From Cyclobacteriaceae bacterium (GTDB taxonomy: Bacteria; Bacteroidota; Bacteroidia; Cytophagales; Cyclobacteriaceae), in assembly GCA_019751475.1 (NCBI GenBank), contig JAIENH010000359.1:1-5526 (forward strand): a DNA stretch of 5,526 nucleotides, given 5' to 3'. Numbering within the stretch: the stretch's first letter is position 1; each line of letters starts with the position of its first letter. Made by a program: the position numbers and the translations under genes. Under the pieces are notes generated by a model. It did not search any database. It was not told where the DNA came from and worked only from the letters and a program-made list of their open reading frames with translations. Shown one piece after another: positions 1 through 5,526 of the stretch.

Positions 1-547
1 GCTCCATGCATTTATATTTTTGCGTTTTGGCCGTATCCTTATTCTTGTAGCCCAATTTCATCGAGATTTCCTCCATGCTCTTTTGTTGATAATAGTACAT
101 ATCAAGCAACGTATGGCAGGGATCACCCATTTTGTTAAAGCACCGGCTGATGATCGCCAGGCTCACATCCTGCGATAGCAATTGATCATGGCTGTCGTCT
201 TGCACGTGGGCTGTGATATAAAACTCAGCGTTTGCCTGCTGCCGCCTGGATTGTTGCCGCTGACCTTGTAGCACCAAATTCTTCCCTACGCCAAACAAGT
301 ACGTTTTCAAGCTGCTGGTTGGTGTATCCAGTTTTCCTTTATGAATATTATCATAAAAAATGACCACAGCCGCCTGGTAATACTCCAGTGCGTCCTCTCG
401 CTGGCACCGATAGGTTCTCATCACCCAATGAACGAATTCCACCCGGAACATCTCATACAAAGAAGAGAGCGCGCGGGGGTCGTGCGCTTTGATCTGCTGT
501 ATAAGCGTCTGGTCGTTCATCTCTGGTTGCTGATCCTTAGTGTCCAT
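1..547 (-). CDS. ECF-type sigma-70 family RNA polymerase sigma factor, 3'-truncated by window edge
   Basis: Reading the minus strand from the ATG at 547-545 gives 182 codons with no stop before the window ends. Such a factor would direct core RNA polymerase to a specific promoter set. Residues about 12-98 fit sigma region 2: DQTLIQQIKAHD, then SLYEMFRVEFVHWV, then the LKTYLFGVGKN helix at 80-90, which is very typical of Bacteroidota members. A polar linker covers about 98-122. Residues about 127-182 fit region 4: LLDMYYYQQKSMEEISMKLGY, then KNKDTAKTQKYKCME, the recognition-helix part of the helix-turn-helix. Relatives are about 180-200 residues, so only a few C-terminal residues should be missing. 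No ATG lies in frame for at least 50 bases upstream; M10 (position 520) is an alternative start. No good Shine-Dalgarno sequence lies close to the start; AGGAGG occurs about 40 bases upstream. The gene diverges from the surface-protein genes. No anti-sigma gene is visible, and the downstream neighbour is outside the window. Family call is firm; target genes are unknown. Confidence 0.9.
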   Translation of the reverse strand, partial: MDTKDQQPEMNDQTLIQQIKAHDPRALSSLYEMFRVEFVHWVMRTYRCQREDALEYYQAAVVIFYDNIHKGKLDTPTSSLKTYLFGVGKNLVLQGQRQQSRRQQANAEFYITAHVQDDSHDQLLSQDVSLAIISRCFNKMGDPCHTLLDMYYYQQKSMEEISMKLGYKNKDTAKTQKYKCME

Positions 548-555
548 ATCGGCTA

Positions 556-607
556 GTGGTAACCCTTGAAAATAGTAAAATATTTTTCCTCCTGGAAGGG
601 TTACTAC
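556..607. repeat. 12-base inverted repeat upstream of the sigma gene
   Basis: The left arm gtggtaaccctt (556-567) and the right arm aagggttactac (596-607) are complementary at 11 of 12 positions, with an A+T-rich 28-base spacer. The left arm ends only 9 bases from the sigma start codon, so the repeat lies in the sigma gene's leader or promoter. It could be a dimeric-regulator operator or a stem in the leader transcript. The two arms are seen directly; any function is inferred. Confidence 0.6.
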
Positions 608-792
608 CCGTCAAAATCGACACTAAGGTCAAATGCGAGGAAAAAAAGTAAGTCTTAAGCACTCCTTAAAGGGTATAACGCAGAGAAAAATGTTGCTGGT
701 GATAGCTAGTTAATGCCTTGTGAGTGCTGCTTCAATACATGTGACATGAAGTTTCAACATAAAAGTAAGGAGCCCTTTTCTTGGTTTGGGTT

Positions 793-821
793 AAGCAGGA
801 GGCCTTCATTGGCCCCTGCTT
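793..821 (+). terminator. Bulged GC-rich hairpin, terminator- or attenuator-like
   Basis: On the plus strand aagcagg-a-ggcc (793-804) pairs with ggcccctgctt (811-821): eleven base pairs, one bulged A and a 6-base loop (ttcatt). The T-rich ttattt follows immediately, which makes it resemble a weak intrinsic terminator read rightwards. No plus-strand gene ends here, so it would end a small RNA or act in the leader of the downstream genes, whose first start codon is 52 bases further on. In the minus direction no T-run follows the stem. The stem is clear; its role is open. Confidence 0.45.
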
Positions 822-873
822 TATTTAAGTCCAACAGGTGCTTGCTTGATTAAAATTTTAATGCCATTCGACT

Positions 874-2598
874 ATGAACTTGTCATCCTTCAACCCTAAA
901 CCCCTCACCTGCCTTTCAGGAAATAAAGCTATGGGGGTCTTCATTTTGACCCTGGTTTCGTTCCTATCTGTGGCCCAAGTGCCAAGAACGATCAGTTTTC
1001 AGGGCTTTTTGCTGGATAATACGTCTACTCCGGTAGAGGCACCCAGTCCAGGCTTAAGCATGACATTTTCGCTATGGGATGCAAATTCTGGTGGCACGAA
1101 GCAATGGGAAGAAAACTGGACGGGTGTTTTAGTTTCAAAAGGTCTGTACAACGTGAGGTTGGGAGAATTTACTCCCATCAACTTGCCGTTTGACAAAATA
1201 TATTTTCTGGAAGTAAAAGTCGGACTCGAAACACTTACGCCAAGAATAACGCTCACCTCATCGGCCTATAGCATTAGCGGCATAAGTGCATCTAACATTA
1301 CCACCGGCACATTGTCGGTTGCGCAAGGTGGTACTGGGTCAGGCTCCCTAACAGGCGCACTGGTTGGTAATGGCACCAGTGCCCTCACGGGTGTGGCCGC
1401 TTCAGGGGCCACTCAATATTTCAGAAGGAATACAGCAAACACCGGTTATGAGTTTGTCCCGCTGACAGTAACAGGGGCTGACATCACCAACGGCACCATT
1501 ACATCCGCTGACATGGGCAGTGGATCGGTAGTTGGCGGCAGTGGTGGCACCATCGCTGATGGGAGTGTTACCGGGGCTGACTTGGCCAATACAGCTGTTG
1601 CGCCCGGCTCATATGGTAACTCTACACAGGTCGGCACCTTTACAGTGGATGCCCAGGGTCGCATTACAGGAGCCGGAAACACTACCATCAGCGGTGTGTT
1701 GCCTGGAGGAACTGCAGGAGGAGATCTGACAGGAAACTTTCCAAATCCTACAATCGCATCTGGTGTAGTAACTGCTTCAAAACTTGCAGCGTCATCAGTT
1801 AGCGGTGGTCTAGGAGGCATCATTTCAGACAATAGTATTACTAATGATGATATCAATGTGAGTGCCGCTATAGCTGATACAAAACTTGCAACGATTAGCA
1901 CAGTGGGAAAAGTTTCAAATAGCGCCACAACAGCTACCAATGCAAACACAGCGAATGCTATTGTATCACGCGATGCTAGTGGAAATTTCAGCGCTGGAGT
2001 TATTACGGCAACATTAAATGGTACCGCTGCTACCGTCACTACCAACGCCAATCTAACAGGAGATGTTACGTCATCCGGCAATACGACTAATATTGCCGCA
2101 GGCGTAATTGTAGATTCCGATATCAATGCCAGTGCCGCTATCGTTGATACCAAGCTTAGCACAATAAGTACAGCTGGAAAAGTTTCGGGTAATGCCATTA
2201 CTTCCGGAACGATTGGTGGCTCCACCTCCTTCAACTCTTCTGGTAATATAATAACATCCGGGTCTGCTCAACTGGGAACGGGAGCCCCACTTATTCAAAT
2301 GAAGAAGCTAACTGGCACTACATCCGGTTCGGCCAGTGGCACTATCGGAGTAAATCATGGTCTTACCTCAACAAAAATCTTATTAGTCTCCGTACTAGTT
2401 GAGTATAGTCCAGGAAATTTTATACCAGATGGCTATGTTTTTTCTGCTGGCTACTATTTTAATTGGTATATTACTCCAACTCAAATTGTTGTGGCTAACG
2501 GTGATATTGACCTGCCATCTAGCGCGACTGGTCTGGATTTTACTTCAACAAGCATCCGGTCAAAAAATTTTACCATTCTCATTACGTACGAACCCTAA
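874..2598 (+). CDS. Secreted fibre-like surface protein with degenerate beta-strand repeats
   Basis: This 574-residue protein has a signal peptide: a Lys-containing n-region (1-19), a hydrophobic stretch GVFILTLVSFLSV (21-33) and likely cleavage at SVA-Q (34/35). M20 is an alternative start, but it would remove the Lys residues, so 874 is preferred. Residues about 35-134 (PRTISFQGFLLD ... LPFDKIYFLEVKVG ... LTSSAYS) match a domain common at the N-terminus of Bacteroidota fibre or tail-fibre-domain proteins. Residues about 135-465 are Thr/Ala/Ser/Gly-rich degenerate repeats such as SVAQGGTGSG, GGDLTGNFPNPTIA and SVTGADLANTAV, like those in phage tail fibres and trimeric adhesins. Residues about 466-574 form a beta-rich tip (VNHGLTSTKILLVSVLVEY ... 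FNWYITPTQIVV ... FTILITYEP). There is no S74 endosialidase chaperone and no visible C-terminal type IX sorting signal, so how it is assembled and held at the surface is unclear. It is followed after 15 bases by the lipoprotein gene. A role in adhesion or as a structural fibre is inferred; the ligand is unknown. Confidence 0.88.
   Translation: MNLSSFNPKPLTCLSGNKAMGVFILTLVSFLSVAQVPRTISFQGFLLDNTSTPVEAPSPGLSMTFSLWDANSGGTKQWEENWTGVLVSKGLYNVRLGEFTPINLPFDKIYFLEVKVGLETLTPRITLTSSAYSISGISASNITTGTLSVAQGGTGSGSLTGALVGNGTSALTGVAASGATQYFRRNTANTGYEFVPLTVTGADITNGTITSADMGSGSVVGGSGGTIADGSVTGADLANTAVAPGSYGNSTQVGTFTVDAQGRITGAGNTTISGVLPGGTAGGDLTGNFPNPTIASGVVTASKLAASSVSGGLGGIISDNSITNDDINVSAAIADTKLATISTVGKVSNSATTATNANTANAIVSRDASGNFSAGVITATLNGTAATVTTNANLTGDVTSSGNTTNIAAGVIVDSDINASAAIVDTKLSTISTAGKVSGNAITSGTIGGSTSFNSSGNIITSGSAQLGTGAPLIQMKKLTGTTSGSASGTIGVNHGLTSTKILLVSVLVEYSPGNFIPDGYVFSAGYYFNWYITPTQIVVANGDIDLPSSATGLDFTSTSIRSKNFTILITYEP
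1849..2187 (+). repeat. Two copies of a 69-base coding repeat, 270 bases apart
   Basis: The copies are at 1849-1917 and 2119-2187 within the fibre gene. By hand alignment they agree at 54 of 69 bases and 19 of 23 residues, with core SAAI(A/V)DTKL(A/S)TIST and then GKVS. Their starts are exactly 90 codons apart, and both are preceded by a T/S-containing acidic segment ending in DDIN or SDIN. Most differences are silent or Val/Ala/Ser swaps, consistent with an old duplication of a structural module kept under protein-level selection. Confidence 0.8.
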
Positions 2599-2616
2599 TC
2601 TAAATCAATCTAAATG
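2597..2616 (+). repeat. Tandem 10-base repeat at the stop/start junction
   Basis: aatctaaatc (2597-2606) is followed directly by aatctaaatg (2607-2616). The repeat runs from inside the fibre gene's TAA (2596-2598) to the ATG of the lipoprotein gene. It places a second in-frame TAA (2611-2613) immediately before that ATG, so 2614 is the earliest possible start in this frame. No Shine-Dalgarno sequence is present; an unstructured A+T-rich leader is usual in this phylum. Confidence 0.7.
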
Positions 2617-4338
2617 AAATACCCAATTCGATTTAACTTGAAAATAATCGCAGTCTGTGTCTTGGGAATGCTAGTGTCGTGTACAGAAAAAAAGACAGGC
2701 CACGAATCACTCATCAGCTTTCAGGGAATTGTTGTTGATTCAAAGTTATCATCGCTGGATAGCGTAGAAGTGGAACTTCAGGGGAAGACTGTGCTAACAG
2801 ACTCAAAAGGAGGATTCTCTATTAGCGCAGCCAGCAATAGCGCAAAGTATGCTTTAAATTTTTCAAAAAAGGGATTCGGCTTTGTTTCAAAGATATATGT
2901 ACAGTCTGGATCAGGTCTCAAAATTACTCTTGCAAAAGCCCGAGAAACTAAAATCAATATTCGCACTGTAGAAGGTGAAGTTATTCGGATTATAGATACA
3001 AGACCTGAAGTCACGTCACCACCTTCATCCACTGTCCCCTTGGGGAATCCTCTTGCAAATGTTCCTTTCGTGTATGATGCATCTGGTAATTTGATCGATT
3101 TTAAAATGCCAAGCGATCTTAAGGGTAACTATGATGGACTTAATAATTTTCAGCAACCAGCAAGAGGAGCCATAGTTGAAATTCCAAAAAACGGTCTTGA
3201 AGTAAATGGCGAAAACCCAATAGTAGAGGCATCAATTCAAACAATCGACTTGTACTCCCCTGATGGAATGCCGGGAGACAATACTGTCAGAACAAGCAAC
3301 GGTTGCCTAGGTTACATTAGGAGCTATGGAGCAGTCAATTTTGAAATTTCGCAAAAGGGCAAGCCAATAAAACTTAAAAAAGGTGCCAAAGCGAGAATCA
3401 TTGTTCCTATTGATACAATTTCCATTTTAACTAAGGAACCACTTCCCAAAACTATTCCATTTTTAACGTACAATAGAAATTCTGGCATTTGGGAACAAGA
3501 AGGAACGGCAATTCTTGATAAATCAAAAGGCTACTATGAAGCTTGGACAACTCATTTTTCAACCTTTAACATGGATATGACATTCGGAAATGCCGCATCC
3601 TGCTATCAAATTTGTAATTCAATTCCATCAGGAGCTTTTACGGATTTAAGGATTGAGATTTCAGCTCCTTACTATCATTTATTCAGTATAAACAGTACTA
3701 CACCATGTTCGACTTCAGGCCGCTGTGGCTCAAATTCTAGTTTTGCAATAGTTAACATGGGGCCTTATTCACCTGTAGGTGTACGACTACTAAATTACTC
3801 AACCACCCCACCGGAACTGTTATCAACTTATATCTTTGTTGCAGGACCTTCAGTTGCAGTGGCGGATACGCAATGCCCTTACGATGCTTGTTCGGGTCCC
3901 CAAGTAATTTCAAACTCGCTTGATCAAAACTATGTCAAGACTGACAAATCTGGAATGTGTCATATTCAGTTGGCGAACCCTCAACGAACGACAAGTGGCT
4001 CGGCTGCAACATATCCAATTAAGCTAGCATGGTTATACGATGATTCATTTACCACAAGTGCAACAAAGAAGTTCAACGTTGAAATAAGTACTGATAATTC
4101 TATTTGGTCTGGAGTTATAGGTGGAACAGGATATACGTCTCCAGATGAGTTAGTCCACCAAATCACAACTAACGTGACAGCAAGCACCAAAACATACTTT
4201 CGGGTTTATTTAAGTGATCCTGCAACAAATAATAATGTCGGTGACCCAAGTAATGTAGTTTGTATTGAAATTGATTCAATGGGAAATCCAACGCTTAGCA
4301 CTTGTGGTGTGTTGGCCGTACCGTCTGCGTGTATGTAA
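2614..4338 (+). CDS. Multidomain surface lipoprotein (carboxypeptidase-regulatory-like, CILP-like and FN3-like regions)
   Basis: The 574-residue product starts with a basic n-region (K2, R6, K10), a hydrophobic core and the lipobox LVSC with Cys23, so it should be an envelope lipoprotein. Residues about 33-108 (LISFQGIVVD ... TDSKGGFSI ... NFSKKGFGF ... ITLAKA) fit a carboxypeptidase-regulatory-like beta-sandwich, common in Bacteroidota surface proteins. Residues about 130-325 (GAVNFEI, GKPIKLKKGAKARIIVPID, TIPFLTYNRNSGIWEQEG, THFSTFNMD) resemble the segment found in CILP/FAM171-type proteins and in bacterial lipoproteins. From residue 330 on, ten cysteines appear (330, 334, 365, 371, 421, 426, 449, 550, 564, 573). 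Residues about 449-553 look FN3-like (IKLAWLYDDS, KKFNVEIST, TYFRVYLSDP), with Cys449 and Cys550 near either end. It is A+T-richer than the following gene and ends in TAA TGA TAA. It lies 15 bases after the fibre gene, so cotranscription is likely. No enzyme motif is seen; a binding or scaffold role is inferred. Confidence 0.87.
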   Translation: MKYPIRFNLKIIAVCVLGMLVSCTEKKTGHESLISFQGIVVDSKLSSLDSVEVELQGKTVLTDSKGGFSISAASNSAKYALNFSKKGFGFVSKIYVQSGSGLKITLAKARETKINIRTVEGEVIRIIDTRPEVTSPPSSTVPLGNPLANVPFVYDASGNLIDFKMPSDLKGNYDGLNNFQQPARGAIVEIPKNGLEVNGENPIVEASIQTIDLYSPDGMPGDNTVRTSNGCLGYIRSYGAVNFEISQKGKPIKLKKGAKARIIVPIDTISILTKEPLPKTIPFLTYNRNSGIWEQEGTAILDKSKGYYEAWTTHFSTFNMDMTFGNAASCYQICNSIPSGAFTDLRIEISAPYYHLFSINSTTPCSTSGRCGSNSSFAIVNMGPYSPVGVRLLNYSTTPPELLSTYIFVAGPSVAVADTQCPYDACSGPQVISNSLDQNYVKTDKSGMCHIQLANPQRTTSGSAATYPIKLAWLYDDSFTTSATKKFNVEISTDNSIWSGVIGGTGYTSPDELVHQITTNVTASTKTYFRVYLSDPATNNNVGDPSNVVCIEIDSMGNPTLSTCGVLAVPSACM

Positions 4339-4377
4339 TGATAATTTAGGCAACTGTTTAGAGAGAATCAAGATTTC

Positions 4378-5526
4378 ATGATTGGTCAAAAAAAAATCAT
4401 AAAGATCAGGTTGATTGCAATCTTTGGGCTGTATTTCTGGTCCACTCAGTTGCTCCACGCCCAAACCTACACCCTCCGCACCTCCGGCTTCTCCAACGGT
4501 GCAGGCAATGTGCAGAGCACAACCTATAAGCTGAATGCCACGGTGGGGCAAGATATTGTGGGGAGAGTAAGTTCTGCTAACTACCAGTTGCTCACCGGCT
4601 ATGTGCCCAGTAGCAGTGGCGTGGTGCCGCAACTTCCCGATCTTGATCTGCAGCAACCCAACATCAACCCGGTGTCGGTGGCGCCCGGCAAAACCACCGC
4701 TGCTACTTTCATATTAAAGAATATCGGAGACGGTGACGTTACCGTGCCGCTGGTAGTGAAGGCTTATCTCTCCGTCAACTCTACATGGGATGCCGGTGAT
4801 ACCGAACTTGCTTCCTTTGTTCTTGGCAACAGTCTGGCAAAAGGTGCGCAGATCAGCTTTCCGCAAACAGGTCAGTCAAACCTTATCACTATCCCCTCCG
4901 CCACGGCCTTGGGTTCCTATCAAATCATACTCGTGGCCGACCCGGCCCTCACCATTGAAGAAAAAAACGAAACGAATAATATCCGATCGCTTGCTCTTAC
5001 CGTAGCAATCGGCTCCAGCAGTGATGACACCACCCCACCTTCGTTTGGCAGCATTACCAAGCCTGCTCGGTTTGGGGCCGGCCAACAGGTGTCACTTAGC
5101 AACGTCACTGATCCTTCCGGCATCAAAGAAGTTTTGCTGGTGTACCGCCCGATCCTTGCAAATACCTTCGCGGCCCCGGTAGCAACCACGGCTTCAGGTA
5201 GTACCTACTCCGTGTCACTGACTGCATCTTGGGCCGACCAACTGGGAATTGAATTTTACTTCCGCGCTACCGACAATGCTAATAACTCGGCTGAAACACA
5301 GCGCCAGTTTTTGTACATGCCGTCTGATGAGAACCTGGTGATCCCCAACCTGGCCGCAGGCGGCACGCTGGCAGACTATCGTATTTTTTCCATTCCCTAC
5401 AAACTTGACAAGGCCTCTATCGCAGATGTTTTCGGCCCGACCTTCGGAGGCGGTGACAAAACAAAGTGGCGCATTGTGCGCTACCAAAACGGTCGCAACG
5501 TTGACTATCCAGAAGTCATCACATCC
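4378..5526 (+). CDS. Large secreted protein with CARDB and Ig-like domains, 3'-truncated by window edge
   Basis: The frame is open from ATG 4378 to the right edge (383 codons, no stop). A signal peptide is clear: basic n-region (K5, K6, K9, R11), hydrophobic core IAIFGLYFW, likely cleavage LHA-Q (28/29). Residues about 30-76 (TTYKLNATVGQDIVGRVSS, then NYQLLTGYV) match a motif found just after the signal peptide of many Bacteroidota secreted proteins. Residues about 87-209 form a CARDB domain, from PDLDLQQPNINPVSVAPG through NIGDGDV to the characteristic ADPALTIEEKNETNN. Residues about 218-314 look Ig-like (TTPPSFG, DPSGIKEVLLVYRP, IEFYFRATDNANNS). From about 315 a further beta-rich segment begins (YRIFSIPYKLDK, WRIVRYQNG). 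A type IX sorting domain would be expected at the missing end but cannot be verified. Three in-frame stops at 4336-4344 precede the gene and no ATG lies between, which fixes the start. Likely role is adhesive or structural at the surface; the substrate is unknown. Confidence 0.88.
   Translation, partial: MIGQKKIIKIRLIAIFGLYFWSTQLLHAQTYTLRTSGFSNGAGNVQSTTYKLNATVGQDIVGRVSSANYQLLTGYVPSSSGVVPQLPDLDLQQPNINPVSVAPGKTTAATFILKNIGDGDVTVPLVVKAYLSVNSTWDAGDTELASFVLGNSLAKGAQISFPQTGQSNLITIPSATALGSYQIILVADPALTIEEKNETNNIRSLALTVAIGSSSDDTTPPSFGSITKPARFGAGQQVSLSNVTDPSGIKEVLLVYRPILANTFAAPVATTASGSTYSVSLTASWADQLGIEFYFRATDNANNSAETQRQFLYMPSDENLVIPNLAAGGTLADYRIFSIPYKLDKASIADVFGPTFGGGDKTKWRIVRYQNGRNVDYPEVITS

Larger units (their letters stand above)
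548..873. other. Divergent intergenic region
   Basis: These 326 bases separate the minus-strand sigma gene from the plus-strand surface-protein genes and must hold both promoters. Visible content is an inverted repeat close to the sigma start, a bulged hairpin at 793-821, and a 12-base A+T palindrome (ttaaaattttaa, 850-861) just before the fibre gene start. I looked for the Bacteroidota promoter pattern (TTTG about 20 bases before TAnnTTTG) on both strands and found no pair with acceptable spacing, so I mark no promoter. No convincing gene is present; a 35-codon plus-strand ORF at 746-853 is discussed among the rejected items. Confidence 0.75.

Noticed and set aside
341..556. 71-codon plus-strand ORF
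   Set aside because: It is antisense to the sigma factor gene, which has clear region 2 and region 4 motifs.
746..853. 35-codon plus-strand ORF in the divergent intergenic region (MKFQHKSKEPFSWF...)
   Set aside because: It runs straight through the 793-821 hairpin, has no ribosome binding site and no recognisable features; at this length it is expected by chance. A 7-codon ORF at 690-713 was dismissed for the same reason.
850..861. Palindrome ttaaaattttaa just upstream of the fibre gene
   Set aside because: Short A+T-only palindromes are common before start codons in this phylum; no second element supports an operator or promoter.
991..1004. Near-identical 14-mer atcag(t/c)tttcaggg at 991-1004 and 2713-2726, both encoding ISFQG
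   Set aside because: Both domain types commonly open with a strand of this form, so the match is likely coincidence or convergence rather than a shared origin or a site.
1446..2234. 262-codon minus-strand ORF opposite the fibre gene repeats
   Set aside because: Its product is a low-complexity Val/Ala/Pro/Leu string that mirrors the Thr/Ala/Gly/Asn codons of the repeats on the other strand. The plus-strand frame has a signal peptide and recognisable domains.
4276..4656. 126-codon minus-strand ORF
   Set aside because: It spans the end of the lipoprotein gene and the start of the CARDB protein on the other strand, both well supported; its product shows no domain signal.
4876..5487. Several overlapping minus-strand ORFs of 69-90 codons
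   Set aside because: All lie opposite the open, domain-bearing frame of the third surface gene and look like shadows of its GC-richer codons.

Overview
The window looks like chromosomal DNA of a Bacteroidota bacterium, probably of a Cytophagales-like lineage. This rests on protein style, not on any marker gene. A divergent ECF sigma factor carries the family's usual LKTYLF and GYxNxDxAKxxKYKC segments. Its neighbours are secreted proteins with N-terminal modules typical of this phylum (xxTISFQGxLxD...LTSSAYS; TxYKLNATVGQxIVGRVSSxNYQL). There are almost no Shine-Dalgarno sequences, and short A+T-rich stretches precede the start codons. Genus and species cannot be read from the sequence.

Layout. 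(1) Positions 1-547, minus strand: an ECF-type sigma-70 factor whose last few residues run off the left edge. (2) Positions 548-873: a 326-base divergent intergenic region. It holds a 12-base inverted repeat next to the sigma start and a strong bulged hairpin about 50 bases before the first plus-strand gene. (3) Positions 874-2598, plus: a 574-residue secreted fibre-like protein with a signal peptide, a Bacteroidota head domain, about 330 residues of Thr/Ala/Ser/Gly-rich degenerate repeat, and a small beta-rich tip. (4) Positions 2614-4338, plus: a 574-residue lipoprotein with a carboxypeptidase-regulatory-like domain, a CILP/FAM171-like segment and a Cys-rich, FN3-like C-terminus. (5) Position 4378 to the right edge, plus: the first 383 residues of a large secreted protein with a CARDB domain and further Ig-like modules. 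It probably ends in a type IX secretion sorting domain outside the window.

The three plus-strand genes lie 15 and 39 bases apart, share one reading frame and have no terminator between them, so they probably form one transcription unit making a set of cell-surface proteins. A reasonable inference is a surface fibre (gene 1), an outer-membrane-anchored partner (gene 2) and a large adhesive or structural protein (gene 3), with the divergent sigma factor as a candidate regulator. None of this is demonstrated by the sequence. Base composition is patchy. The tip of the fibre gene and the whole lipoprotein gene are clearly A+T-richer (about 30-38% GC in sampled lines) than the fibre repeats and the third gene (about 50-62%), which hints at a modular or transferred cassette. 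I see no rRNA, tRNA, CRISPR array, insertion sequence or known phage or defence gene.
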